This document shows positions 1-9,431 of a DNA stretch of 64,000 bases, piece by piece. The notes beneath the pieces are model-generated. The model ran no database searches. It saw only the letters and a program-made list of their open reading frames with translations, and was not told the DNA's origin. Position 1 is the first letter of the stretch, and the number at the start of each line of letters is the position of its first letter. Made by a program: the position numbers and the translations under genes. Source of the DNA: Agrocybe praecox (taxonomy: Eukaryota; Basidiomycota; Agaricomycetes; Agaricales; Agrocybaceae); NCBI GenBank assembly GCA_964017145.1, contig OZ024848.1, positions 880,501-944,500 on the forward strand, read 5' to 3'.

Positions 1-29
1 CACGTCGGTCAGTAGCCACCCACTCATCT

Positions 30-1613
30 ATGCCCAAACTAATTCACATTCACTTCAGCTCTAGTGACGAGGACTTCATTACGCGATCCCAATCAACGCC
101 TCCTTTGCGACCTTATGAACGTTCATCAAGCTCCTACATGCACCGAATACTCTCACTAAACAATTTGGCTTCCTTGGAAAGGCGTCCCAACCTTCCTGAC
201 GACTTAGAGCCCACCTCGCCCATGTCCTCCACCTCGGATTCCGACAGCCTAGCGCTCGCTGACGATCGACTCCCCCATTTCCACATGAAGGGACATAATG
301 GCAAGCTGGGGATACTCTCTTACGGACCATACGAACGACCAGAGACAGGTACCACGCTATACACCCTGTCTACACCCCCCGAAATTCCGCATATATATAA
401 AGTACGGCTTCTCAACGACAAAGTACACGACGCTCGCGAGCATTTCGAGTACGCAGGGGACACTGAACTTACTGGAAAAGGAACATTTATGGAGCTACCC
501 ACACCTTACGTTGCTGGACAAACGGATTCTAGACCCTTCCCTCTTCATTATAACGACTTCATTCAACAACTTGCGCAACATTTGGAAGGAGCGTCTCGTT
601 ATCGAGACGGGGTCGTTCTCTCTGAGGATCTCATGGGACGAAAGTGGGAAATGGGTCACGACTCGAAGAGCAGGCCTATCTATAGGTTCCCAGCGGTGGA
701 ATCCATGCTCGCTACAGCTATCCACGTCATCCAAGGACCCTACTTGAGACGTATGACTCCATTCCGAGTCTTCACGGATGAAGAGATCACGAAACTCGCA
801 TCCGTCTCGTGGGTTGTCAATAACCGAGATATGGACGGCGACATATATGACCTTTCTCCTCCTCGCTTCCCTCGACTTAAAACTTACTTTGACCCTTCAG
901 AACCACGGGACCTGAACGACGACCATGACGATTTTTTCTACTCGGGCTCTCTGCAGCGAAGAGAGGCTTTCCGATTAACAAAGATGAGGCATGTCTTTGA
1001 AGAACCTCTTCAATCCTTGGCTCAAGCAACCTACGAACTTCTTGCTATCCAGGCTTCGCCTTCCTATCGACGGATTCCAAAGCCTGATGAAATCATCGAC
1101 TGGAGTCTACTCACCTACCCTCTCGAATTTGAAGAAATCTTCGATACCACGCCGATAATGCTCCTAAATGGCATGTCCATTGGACGAGGGAATCCCAACC
1201 CCTGGATTCATCACCTGAACTACCTCCTCATGTGTCGTCGTCAAATCAACCAATTGATTCAATACATCGAAATCTTCCTCAACAGTCTCGGATTCGAGAA
1301 AGGATTACGCAGTCTCATGGAATATCGCACCTACAACACCAGCATTGACTTCGACCATTCGAACATGATAGAACCCTTCGAAGTCAAGTATTTTGTGGCA
1401 ACTTACGATTTTTTTCTGCGTGAAGGTTTGTTTGGGATCGCCGGGGACCTTTTACGCATTTCAGCTATGCCCTATTATCACGCGCTCGATCTGGCTGTGG
1501 TCATGGGAAATATCGTCAACGTCATTGCTCCTCCCCTTGACATCGTCGACCTGGAAGATGAAAACGACAAAGAATACTTTGCAAATCAGGATGCTGCTAT
1601 GCTTCTTTTTTGA
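30..1613 (+). CDS. unrecognised 527-residue protein upstream of pol
   Basis: A single uninterrupted frame from an ATG. I do not recognise the family. The first 80 residues are Ser/Pro-rich and low in complexity; the rest looks globular, with aromatic- and Arg-rich stretches and a hydrophobic helical C-terminal third (residues about 395-510). There is no CCHC zinc knuckle, no aspartic protease DTG/DSG motif and no signal peptide. The lack of introns contrasts with host genes in this window and fits a retroelement ORF. Its base composition looks less AT-rich than pol. It could be a divergent Gag, an envelope-like or accessory ORF, or a host gene beside the insertion. Its place about 200 bases before the pol ATG on the same strand favours the element. 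Confidence 0.6.
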   Translation: MPKLIHIHFSSSDEDFITRSQSTPPLRPYERSSSSYMHRILSLNNLASLERRPNLPDDLEPTSPMSSTSDSDSLALADDRLPHFHMKGHNGKLGILSYGPYERPETGTTLYTLSTPPEIPHIYKVRLLNDKVHDAREHFEYAGDTELTGKGTFMELPTPYVAGQTDSRPFPLHYNDFIQQLAQHLEGASRYRDGVVLSEDLMGRKWEMGHDSKSRPIYRFPAVESMLATAIHVIQGPYLRRMTPFRVFTDEEITKLASVSWVVNNRDMDGDIYDLSPPRFPRLKTYFDPSEPRDLNDDHDDFFYSGSLQRREAFRLTKMRHVFEEPLQSLAQATYELLAIQASPSYRRIPKPDEIIDWSLLTYPLEFEEIFDTTPIMLLNGMSIGRGNPNPWIHHLNYLLMCRRQINQLIQYIEIFLNSLGFEKGLRSLMEYRTYNTSIDFDHSNMIEPFEVKYFVATYDFFLREGLFGIAGDLLRISAMPYYHALDLAVVMGNIVNVIAPPLDIVDLEDENDKEYFANQDAAMLLF

Positions 1614-1823
1614 TCTCGAGACTACTGCTTCATCATTTTTCAACACTTCGACCTCTATCGACCACCTAACCATCTGAACTTCCTCAACACTTCTTTATGT
1701 ATTGCTTCCGCCTTCAAAACTAACTGTACTGGTATCCCTATATTTAACACTGTACATACGAAATTTTCTTGTAATGTCTTGTACCTCCCAGAATCAAATT
1801 TTGATTCGAGAATCGCAAAACAC

Positions 1824-4800
1824 ATGTACAGGATCCTTAACCAACCTATCAAAACTAATGGCCCGGAAATTATTGTAGCTGAATCATTCACAGACAACTT
1901 AACCAACCTCAAGAAAAACGCAATCATGTTCCCCGCGGTCACTCCCTTGCATAACAGCTTCAAGAAGGACTATATTCTTCGCTCATCCATATACAAGCAA
2001 AGTAGTAATAATCAACACTCAAGGCAACGATCCATGAAACTCGCAAAGGCAAAACATCAGTTCTCACACGCTGTCCGAACTAGCAACATAAAATTTATCA
2101 TGTTCCCCGCGAAACATAGGATAAATAAAGAAACTTTTTCCGTACGACACTGGAAAAATAACAAGGTGCTTACGCTGCACACAGAAAATATCATGACCAG
2201 AAAAACGACACCACTAACAGATGACCCAAGTTCTAAAAATAATAATGTTATTTATAAAACATGCTTCTTGCGAACTCGGCCTGCCTTTGCCGAAATAGAC
2301 CCAATGCCAGAAATATCTATCTCTCACGAAGGAGCATTTTTAGAAGATGATGATGAGTACTTATATGAACCAGACGAGAAAAGCGAAAGTCACCCACTAA
2401 GCTTTACTGCTTACAAACGAATTGATCGAAAAATACACCCAGTATCAACATCATTCCCACCCGAATTACGAGTAACTAGGGAAATTTCAGATGACCCCTT
2501 GCTCACATTACCCAAATTACCTGTTTGTCCACCTGAATTTGTGCCCACTCTAAAAATAACTTCAGAGCATATGAAGGAACTAAACATCAATGAAACAGGA
2601 TTCTTACAGGTCGAAGAAGAGAAATTATTCAAACATATTATGGTGCTAAATGAAGAAGGTATCGCTTTTGTAGACTCTGAACGAGGAACACTGAAAGACG
2701 AATACTTCTCTCCTTATATAATTCCCACAGTAGACCATACGCCCTGGGAGTGCAGAAATATTCCTCTTCCGCCAGGATTGATGCCAAAAATAATTGAAGT
2801 TCTCAAGCTAAAAATGGATGCAGGCGTATATGAGCAAAGTCAGTCATCTTATCGATCAAGATGGTTTATTGTCCTCAAGAAAAATGGGAAAATTAGGATC
2901 GTTCATGACTTACAACCATTAAACAAGATAACAATACGGGATGCAGGAATGTTACCAATAGTAGATGACTTTGTGGAAGGATTTGCGGGTTACCAATGCT
3001 ACACAGTATTTGATCTTTTTTGGGGCTTTGACGCTAGGAAAATACATCCTAAGAGTCGAGACCTGACAGCCTTTATGACTCTGCTAGGATTACTTCAGAT
3101 AACATCCCTCCCTACTGGCTTTACTAACTCGCCAGCTGAGTTCCAAAAGTGCATGGTAATAATTCTGAAAGACGAAATCCCCAATGTCGCTAACATCTTT
3201 ATTGATGATTTACCCATCAAAGGACCTAGGAGCCAATACTTAGATTTAAATGGTCAACCAGAAGTGTTAACCGAGAACCCGGGAATTCGACGATTCATAT
3301 GGGAACATGCACAAGACGTACACAGAGTGATGCATAGAATCAAATTTGCAGGGGCAACATTTGCCGCAAATAAAACTCAAATATGTTTACCAGAAGTACT
3401 AATTATTGGACAAACCTGCAGCTCCAAAGGACGCACCCCTGATGAAGGAAAAATCGTAAAAATTACAAAATGGCCAACCCTGAAAAATCCCAAAGAAGTT
3501 AGACAGTTCCTGGGACTATGCGGTACTGTACGTATATGGATCCCTAATTATTCTCAATTGGTACGACCTCTTACAGAACTATACCACAAAGGAAAAGAGT
3601 TTATATGGGGAGATAGACAGGAGACCGCCTTCAAAACAATCAAAACAATCATTACATCAGCACCAGCGCTAATTCCTATTGATTACACAACAGAATTCCC
3701 AGTAGTTCTATCAGTAGATTCAAGCCGAGAAGCAGTAGGATTCATTTTATCTCAATTAGATGAGAATGGACGGAAGCGCCCCGCCCGGTACGGATCATTA
3801 CCCATGAGTGAACGAGAGTCACGATACTCTCAACCTAAATTGGAGTTGTTTGGACTATATCGCGCATTACGACATTGGAGAATATACATAATAGGCGTTA
3901 AAATTCTGCATGTGGAAGTAGACGCTCAGTATATTAAAGGAATGCTGAACGAACCTGACCTGCAACCCTCCGCAGCCATTAATCGGTGGATACAGGGAAT
4001 TTTAATGTTTGATTTCAAGCTGATACATGTACCAGCCGATAAGCACAAAGGGCCAGATGCATTATCCAGACGACCCATAGCAGAAGATGACACATCAGAA
4101 GAGGAGGAGGACGATTCATGGCTAGATAATATTGCGCTAATGACTCTTTTACCCGATCAAAAAGCACCTCAAATAATCTTAAAGTCTGTTGTCCAGATAT
4201 TTGCTGCTCGCACCAAAGAGGAATCTCAACTAAATAATATTTATAAATTCCTTTCCACCTTGGAGGCCCCTAAATTCGACCAGCTACAAGCGAAACGGAG
4301 ATTTCTTACCAAAGCCACTGAATTCTTCATTAAGAATAATAAATTATACAAACGAAATGGACACCGCACACCACTAACCGTAATATTTACCCCTGAACAG
4401 AAATATTCAATTTTGAAACAGGGACATGAGAATCTAGGACACCGAGGCGTTCAGACAGTATACGAAGTACTACGAAATAAATTCTTTTGGCCGCACATGC
4501 GAGCAGACGTACATCACCACGTAAAGTCCTGTCATGAGTGTCAAATACGAAGCTTGAAGCGCTTAGAGGTACCTTTAACCATCTCAAAACCAACACAATT
4601 ATTTGCAAAAATATATATCGACATAATGCACATGCCGCTAGCAAAAGGGTACCAATATATAGTAGCCGCCAAGGACGATTTATCAGGAACTAGTGAAACA
4701 GAGGCCTTACGAAAAGCTAACGCTCAATCATTATCTAATTTCTTCTGGAATAAGATTTACTGCCGGTATGGAGCCCCAATCCAAGTAGTTACTGATAACG

Positions 4801-5558
4801 GCCCGGAAGTGAAGAAAGGCTTTGAGGCCCTATTAAAACGCATGGGTATACCTCAAATAAAAATAACACCCTACAACCATCATGCTAACGGAGTCGTGGA
4901 GCGAGGACACTTTATATTACGTGAAGGAATAATCAAAGCTTGCCAAGGAGACCTATCAAAATGGCCCGATAAATTGGCTGAGATAACGTTTGCAGATAGA
5001 GTAACCGTGAGTCGGGTTACAGGGTTTTCCCCTTTTCAATTACTTCATGCTACCGATCCAATTCTACCCTTAGATCTAATGGAAGCCACCTTTTTGGTCG
5101 AAGATTTTCGAGCAGGCATTACTACCGCAGAATTACTTGCATTACGCTCACGTCAAATTTCTAAACACCCAGAAGACTTAGCTAGAGCAGCAGAAACTCT
5201 CAAATCTGCACGGTTTAAGTCCAAGGAACAATTTGAGAAACGATTTGCCAAAAAGCTAATTCAATCTAAATATAAATCAGGAACATTGGTTTTAGTACGC
5301 AACACCGCTATAGAAACGTCTCATGACAGAAAACATAAGCCAAGATATTTAGGACCCTATGAAGTGGACCAAGTAACAATAGGAGGAAACTACAAATTAA
5401 AAGAGCTGGATGGAACGTCCCTGAAAAATACATATGCAGCAAAACGAATTTTACCTTACATATCACGACATCACGAATTTATGACAAGCCACGCTACACG
5501 CGCTAGCATCCCTGACGATACAAATTCATCCGGATCTGACTCTGACAACGTTACCTAA
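1824..5558 (+). CDS. pol: Ty3/gypsy-type Pol polyprotein (RT, RNase H, integrase)
   Basis: The frame is open from about 1779; 1824 is the first ATG. After a 250-residue N-terminal region without a recognisable protease come reverse transcriptase (about 2740-3420) with the catalytic box as FIDD near 3198-3209 and the first Asp in VFDLFWGFD. RNase H follows (about 3680-4080), with D, E, D and H-x4-D at expected places (SVDSS, KLELF, EVDAQ, HKGPDAL). Integrase has the HHCC zinc finger (about 4425-4545) and a DDE core (YIDIM, TDNG, then E in VVERGH near 4900), ending in a basic tail. No stop or frameshift interrupts it, so the copy is recent or still selected. The product would copy element RNA and insert the cDNA. 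A missing Gag and protease means expression may need upstream sequence outside the window. Confidence 0.93.
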   Translation: MYRILNQPIKTNGPEIIVAESFTDNLTNLKKNAIMFPAVTPLHNSFKKDYILRSSIYKQSSNNQHSRQRSMKLAKAKHQFSHAVRTSNIKFIMFPAKHRINKETFSVRHWKNNKVLTLHTENIMTRKTTPLTDDPSSKNNNVIYKTCFLRTRPAFAEIDPMPEISISHEGAFLEDDDEYLYEPDEKSESHPLSFTAYKRIDRKIHPVSTSFPPELRVTREISDDPLLTLPKLPVCPPEFVPTLKITSEHMKELNINETGFLQVEEEKLFKHIMVLNEEGIAFVDSERGTLKDEYFSPYIIPTVDHTPWECRNIPLPPGLMPKIIEVLKLKMDAGVYEQSQSSYRSRWFIVLKKNGKIRIVHDLQPLNKITIRDAGMLPIVDDFVEGFAGYQCYTVFDLFWGFDARKIHPKSRDLTAFMTLLGLLQITSLPTGFTNSPAEFQKCMVIILKDEIPNVANIFIDDLPIKGPRSQYLDLNGQPEVLTENPGIRRFIWEHAQDVHRVMHRIKFAGATFAANKTQICLPEVLIIGQTCSSKGRTPDEGKIVKITKWPTLKNPKEVRQFLGLCGTVRIWIPNYSQLVRPLTELYHKGKEFIWGDRQETAFKTIKTIITSAPALIPIDYTTEFPVVLSVDSSREAVGFILSQLDENGRKRPARYGSLPMSERESRYSQPKLELFGLYRALRHWRIYIIGVKILHVEVDAQYIKGMLNEPDLQPSAAINRWIQGILMFDFKLIHVPADKHKGPDALSRRPIAEDDTSEEEEDDSWLDNIALMTLLPDQKAPQIILKSVVQIFAARTKEESQLNNIYKFLSTLEAPKFDQLQAKRRFLTKATEFFIKNNKLYKRNGHRTPLTVIFTPEQKYSILKQGHENLGHRGVQTVYEVLRNKFFWPHMRADVHHHVKSCHECQIRSLKRLEVPLTISKPTQLFAKIYIDIMHMPLAKGYQYIVAAKDDLSGTSETEALRKANAQSLSNFFWNKIYCRYGAPIQVVTDNGPEVKKGFEALLKRMGIPQIKITPYNHHANGVVERGHFILREGIIKACQGDLSKWPDKLAEITFADRVTVSRVTGFSPFQLLHATDPILPLDLMEATFLVEDFRAGITTAELLALRSRQISKHPEDLARAAETLKSARFKSKEQFEKRFAKKLIQSKYKSGTLVLVRNTAIETSHDRKHKPRYLGPYEVDQVTIGGNYKLKELDGTSLKNTYAAKRILPYISRHHEFMTSHATRASIPDDTNSSGSDSDNVT

Positions 5559-5583
5559 ACAAATTTGGGCTGAGAAAAATGAG

Positions 5584-5590
5584 TATATAA
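5584..5590 (+). promoter_or_regulatory. TATA-like box before the third ORF
   Basis: TATATAA lies about 70 bases before the ATG at 5659, followed by an A/C-rich, G-poor leader typical of fungal 5' UTRs. This suggests that the downstream ORF can have its own transcript instead of depending on pol read-through. Confidence 0.35.
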
Positions 5591-5658
5591 TCAACCCCAG
5601 CAAAAACAAAAAGGACTCATCGTTTACTCACTCACTCAAAAACCATTCACAACCACTC

Positions 5659-6642
5659 ATGACTATTCTAACAATTAACCAAGGAGCGGGCAGTATGCCG
5701 ATGCAGGTCCTTTCCCGAGCATCAGCTTCCCGTACCCGGCGCACCAGTTTTGACCAAGTCCTTTTTCCTATTAATGAAGAGCAATCAACGAACTCCTCCA
5801 CAACATCTCTTGCTAAAGTGGTAGTTCATGACGAAGAAGATGGGATGGATGTTACCGAAACTCTTACTTGGGGACCTAAATTATTAAAATCTACATACAC
5901 GCCATCCGCTCCTTTGCCTACACGCCTTTCATTACCTTCCCATTCACTCCTCCTTCAACCAAACTCCCTAACATCCATCATACCAGAGAAAGCCTTTCTT
6001 AGCAAAAATGTTTTGTTCACCTCCTGCCTTCCCGACAAGTTTCCAGAGCGAGTTCACTTGCGACCCAACGACATGAAGAAGCTCTTCGAAGGATTCCGCT
6101 GGAGAGAGCCTCAGCTAACTGAAAGAGAATTGGACGGACAGCGAGGGGGAGCACTTTGCATTCCTAGGTTGCAACAATTCTGCTTTGCAGAAGAATTCTA
6201 CGGAGCCACATGGTGGATTACCTTCAATGAGGAACATGTGGACTGCTCGTTTACGCTTCGTCCTGGTACACGCATCGTTTTTGGAAGCATATCCCAGGCC
6301 GCTACAGTCTCTTACCACCTTACGCGAGTTCGACTAGTTGATCGTGAAGTAGTAGTCATTGAGGCAGTAGCCTACACCCATCGACACCATACTTATTTCA
6401 CCGACTCAAGCCGGAAATGGCCACCAATCTTAATTTCCTTTCCTCTCACCTTTCCCTTAGAAGGCTTTGAACAACAAATCCGGAAATGTTTACATCAGCA
6501 AGTTTGGCTACAACAGCAGCGACGAAAGCTTACCTGGTGGGAAAGAGTAAAACAAGTTGTACTGTACAAACACTCTCCTTCAGACTTGTTAGTAACCCGT
6601 CCTTCAGGCTTCTTTATCTATGACTATCCTCAGAAGGCATAA
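5659..6642 (+). CDS. unrecognised 327-residue protein downstream of pol
   Basis: One uninterrupted frame starting 100 bases after the pol stop, on the same strand. I do not recognise it. The N-terminal 110 residues are Ser/Thr/Pro-rich. The remaining 215 look like a compact beta-rich domain with many aromatic and charged residues (motifs GATWWITF, LTWWERVKQVV). No transmembrane segment, zinc ligands or chromodomain-like Trp/Tyr cage were seen. The putative LTR start lies 146 bases after its stop, which supports membership in the retroelement. As with the first ORF, absence of introns and a composition less AT-rich than pol are notable. Alternatives are a captured host gene or a neighbouring host gene. 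Confidence 0.55.
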   Translation: MTILTINQGAGSMPMQVLSRASASRTRRTSFDQVLFPINEEQSTNSSTTSLAKVVVHDEEDGMDVTETLTWGPKLLKSTYTPSAPLPTRLSLPSHSLLLQPNSLTSIIPEKAFLSKNVLFTSCLPDKFPERVHLRPNDMKKLFEGFRWREPQLTERELDGQRGGALCIPRLQQFCFAEEFYGATWWITFNEEHVDCSFTLRPGTRIVFGSISQAATVSYHLTRVRLVDREVVVIEAVAYTHRHHTYFTDSSRKWPPILISFPLTFPLEGFEQQIRKCLHQQVWLQQQRRKLTWWERVKQVVLYKHSPSDLLVTRPSGFFIYDYPQKA

Positions 6643-6758
6643 TAAGGAGTTGTTGTATACATTTTTTATTCTTATTTCTCTAAATTTAAAAACACAACAT
6701 TTCTTGATCGTTCTGGCCAAGTCCCTTCTCTAACAAACTTCTGAAGAAAGCATTAACC

Positions 6759-6793
6759 GAGGACGGTTAAAATCTGTTCCCCGCGGATGTCAG
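6759..6793 (+). repeat. 35-bp boundary motif, copy 1 (ends TGTCAG)
   Basis: Matches 11387-11421 at 31 of 35 positions, and all four differences are transitions. The shared part ends with GCGGATGTCAG, after which the two loci diverge. That pattern suits an internal-to-LTR junction with the LTR starting TGTCAG, but the expected polypurine tract is not clear, so the reading is tentative. Confidence 0.5.
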
Positions 6794-7259
6794 CATTAGA
6801 TCCTGTTTGTTGTCAAAAACATGATCACAGAAGATTGTTGAGAAGGAAGAATACACCAAGCCCAAATATTCAGATAGAGCCTATCGCTTCCAAGGCAACA
6901 TAAACTTATAAATAGACACACATTATGAAACACATGATGAACATGAAACACGTGACAAATATGAAACACGTGGTTAATAAATCGCGGGAACATTATGAAA
7001 CATGTAACACAGCCATATAAAACACGTATCAGTAACACTTATGGATACCATTACTAATGCATTACTAATGTATTACTAAGGCATTATGATTTACACTTAT
7101 TAAACATGAAACATGAACTATGATGTAGGATAGAAAAACAGTATAAATATGTAGTAGATTAGAAAGAAGAATAATCATTCTACCTTTTTCCCCATAACTT
7201 TACTGCTTTACAACTTCCTTTCAATAAGACTCTCAAGTACTATTATTCTCCCAGTAATT
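6794..7259 (+). other. AT-rich leader or LTR-like region with repeated ATGAAACACGTG motif
   Basis: No gene is seen. Between about 6922 and 7030 the core ATGAAACA(C/T)G(T/A)G recurs several times, with CACGTG palindromes near 6950 and 6966. A TATA-like GTATAAATAT lies at 7141-7150, followed by pyrimidine-rich sequence. This looks like a promoter (LTR U3-like) feeding transcription rightward through the hairpin region. The LTR limits could not be fixed without a second copy. Confidence 0.35.
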
Positions 7260-7752
7260 CAGAAGTGTTAAGCATCGATAAGTCTTAACATCCAGATTCT
7301 GATTCTGATTTCTCCCACGAGTTACCTTCTGCCACGAGTTACTTTCTGCCACGAGCTACTGTCTGCCAAGAGTTACCTTCTGCCAAGAGTTACCTTCTGC
7401 CACGAGTTACTTTCTGCCACGAGCTACTTTCTGCCAAGAAGAGATACCTACGACGTCTACTATACCCCAGAAGTGACAAGCATTCTTGTCATCCAGATTC
7501 TGAATTTCTGCCAAGAAGAAGTACGTTTAACGATTACCGCATCTCAGAAGTGATAAGCATTCTTGTCATCCAGATTCTGATTTGCACAGAAGATTGATAG
7601 TCAACAATCAACGATAACTCAGAAGTGATAAGCATCGATAAGCCTTATCATCCAGATTCTGATTATAACAAAGATACTTCGAGTATCACTAGGTTAAGGC
7701 ACGTAAGGTCAAGAGTGATAAAGCTACAATAAGTTTTATCATCCAGATTTTG
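7260..7752 (+). other. array of five covarying hairpins
   Basis: Five units occur at 7260-7301, 7468-7502, 7545-7579, 7620-7661 and 7710-7752. Each has an outer CAGAA/TTCTG stem (CAAGA/TTTTG in the last) and an inner 7-bp stem. The inner stems are TGTTAAG/CTTAACA, TGACAAG/CTTGTCA, TGATAAG/CTTGTCA (one G-T wobble), TGATAAG/CTTATCA and TGATAAA/TTTATCA. Pairing is kept while the bases change. Loops are 4, 11 or 12 nt. The conserved ATCCAGATTCTG half follows each inner stem. The pattern indicates selection for structure, either in a transcript leader or as DNA sites. Function is unknown. Confidence 0.75.
7315..7433 (+). repeat. seven tandem copies of a 17-bp repeat
   Basis: Seven exact-length units in a row, consensus CCACGAGTTACTTTCTG, with variants at positions 4, 8, 12 and 13. 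The order of variants (including two identical neighbours and a repeated pair) indicates growth by unequal exchange. A partial eighth unit follows. The array sits between the first and second hairpin units. Confidence 0.9.
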
Positions 7753-7954
7753 ATCTATTTTCTTTTCATTTCTATTATAGTCTCAGCACTCTACTCACAT
7801 TCATATCTTTCTTTTTAGTTACTCACATATCATCTTACTACATCACATTACAGCACCTCGGTAAATTTTACTGTTGAACCAATTGGAATATCCCGAACAC
7901 CTCAGTTCCGGTAAACCCAAGTGAAAACCTTTTTCACGTTGACAACGTGTGCAG

Positions 7955-8541
7955 TGGTTTGGAAAAAGCAGAAGCAACCAAGGTGCATATAATGCCATGG
8001 TGGCTGGACAGCGTATTTTTCCACGGGTCATAATCTTGACCATCACTTGTGTACGTCTGAGTCTACACATTTGTCTTTTCTTTGTTAATTGCATTTTCAG
8101 ATTGAACACTACTTAAAATGCTGGGCGACAGGAGCTAAGACCAACATTCACTTTAGCGAAGAGAACTGCAGCAAACGGTAGCTAATATGATATATTCTTT
8201 ATTATTTCTGTTTAACCCTTATGATATACAGATATGCTCACCAGGCAAAGGCATATAAAATTCTTCAAGGCAAGTCCCTGAGTTATGCACAGCACCTCGA
8301 AGAAAGCATGTATGCTAAAATTCAGTAAGCGGGAATTATTTTTCTAAGCAAACATTACTAATTTTACTGTAGTACACAAACCTCTCCTGGCAGTGGAGCT
8401 GGTTCTCCTGAGGAGGAGTTTGACAGTGTTGATCTCAACCTTTTGGAAGCATCTGCAAAATCAGCTCTTGGGGAATCTGCTGGCAGCCCTCTTTCCCCAT
8501 CCACTCCATCCACCATTCCACCATTAATGCAACTGATGCAG
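7955..8541 (+). CDS. unrecognised spliced gene fragment, 145 codons in four exons
   Basis: Four exons (7955-8050, 8101-8177, 8232-8324, 8373-8541) joined through three GT-AG introns of about 48-54 nt stay open for 145 codons with matching phases, which is unlikely by chance. The first exon follows an acceptor at 7951-7954, so the 5' end lies upstream, and a GT donor follows 8541, so the 3' end is also unassigned. The readable protein includes the motifs GAYNAMVAGQRIFPRV, LKCWATGAKTNIHFSEENC and an acidic Ser/Pro-rich tail. I do not recognise the family. Its position between repeats suggests a gene linked to a mobile element or a captured host fragment. No start codon was found. Confidence 0.45.
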
Positions 8542-9167
8542 GTACTACTAGCGCTGGATCTGTGGTTGCCACGTCATTCTAAATTCATTATTCTTTTTAT
8601 ATAAATGTCGACCTGTTGCTAAATCTGCTCTTACATTCTCTATTTTAATAAACACTCTCCATTTAATTTTGAATTTGCACTGAATATGAGGATGCCTGAT
8701 GATGCCTGAGCGCTCTATGATGTGTATAACAGACTTTAAGGACCTTTAATATACTCTTAGACTTAAAGGCTCTTGGATATTATTTAGCTCATTTGGGGTT
8801 CCCATAGATTCTGTGTTTTTCTGCAGTAGGGTGAAGATATTATGCAATTTACTAGGTATACAAAGGCTACAAATTCTTGATTGACAAAAATGTATTCTTA
8901 GTGAATCCTTGATATTGAATAGACTAGGTAAGGGTCTATCTATTAGATCTGACATGTAAGGCTAAAAAAAGATGGTCTCATACTTCAACGCATTTTGAAT
9001 TGCCTTAGCACACCTCGAGGATATAATTTTTTTTTAGGGTATGCCTCTCAGACTATGTTAGGCTTTAAGCCACCTTGACTGCCTTGACTGCCTTACACCA
9101 CCCTAGGGATCCCTCAAGACTCCAATGGCATAAAGTGTTTTTCCTGATGTAGTCTATTTTGTCACTC
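8542..9167. other. AT-rich stretch without a recognisable gene
   Basis: Low-GC sequence with stops in all frames and small direct repeats such as GATGCCTGA near 8690-8710 and CCTTGACTG near 9072-9090. Nothing coding was recognised. Confidence 0.6.
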
Positions 9168-9431
9168 GCCTATGTATCCGCAAAGGCAACATCAATTATA
9201 TTCAAGCCACAGCATATAACATCAATTGCATAGCCGTTGAAGATCATTCAGAATGGCTATCATTTATCTTCAAAGTCAGGGGAGAATGCAACAAGACAGA
9301 AGTTGATAAAGAGACGAGGAAATGGATCAAGAACAGCAAAAAACACCTTCACACTCCCCAAGTCACTTGTCTGTCTGCTTTTTTCTCCCTTCCTCATCTT
9401 ATACTCGTTCTGATACAATACCTTTGATCAC
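9168..9431 (+). pseudogene. short coding-like remnant
   Basis: A plus-strand frame of about 80 codons, without an ATG, reads as plausible protein (for example NYIQATAYNINCIAV and KVRGECNKTEVDKETRKW) and ends in a hydrophobic run. No family was recognised. Given the setting it is probably a decayed piece of a mobile element. Low confidence. Confidence 0.25.

Larger units (their letters stand above)
1..6793 (+). mobile_element. Ty3/gypsy-type retroelement, left end outside the window
   Basis: An intact pol frame lies between two other long ORFs on the same strand with gaps of only about 165-210 and 100 bases, too short to hide LTRs, so all three probably belong to one unit. A 35-bp motif at 6759-6793 ending in TGTCAG recurs with four transitions at 11387-11421 and may mark the start of a 3' LTR. 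The 5' LTR, primer-binding site and any Gag-protease frame with CCHC knuckles were not seen and would lie left of base 1 or be absent. The right LTR end is undefined. The Pol assignment is firm; inclusion of the flanking ORFs is inference. Confidence 0.6.

Noticed and set aside
7260..7752. CRISPR-like array
   Set aside because: Spacing is irregular, repeats vary, the context is a eukaryotic genome and no cas genes exist here. The units are better read as hairpins.
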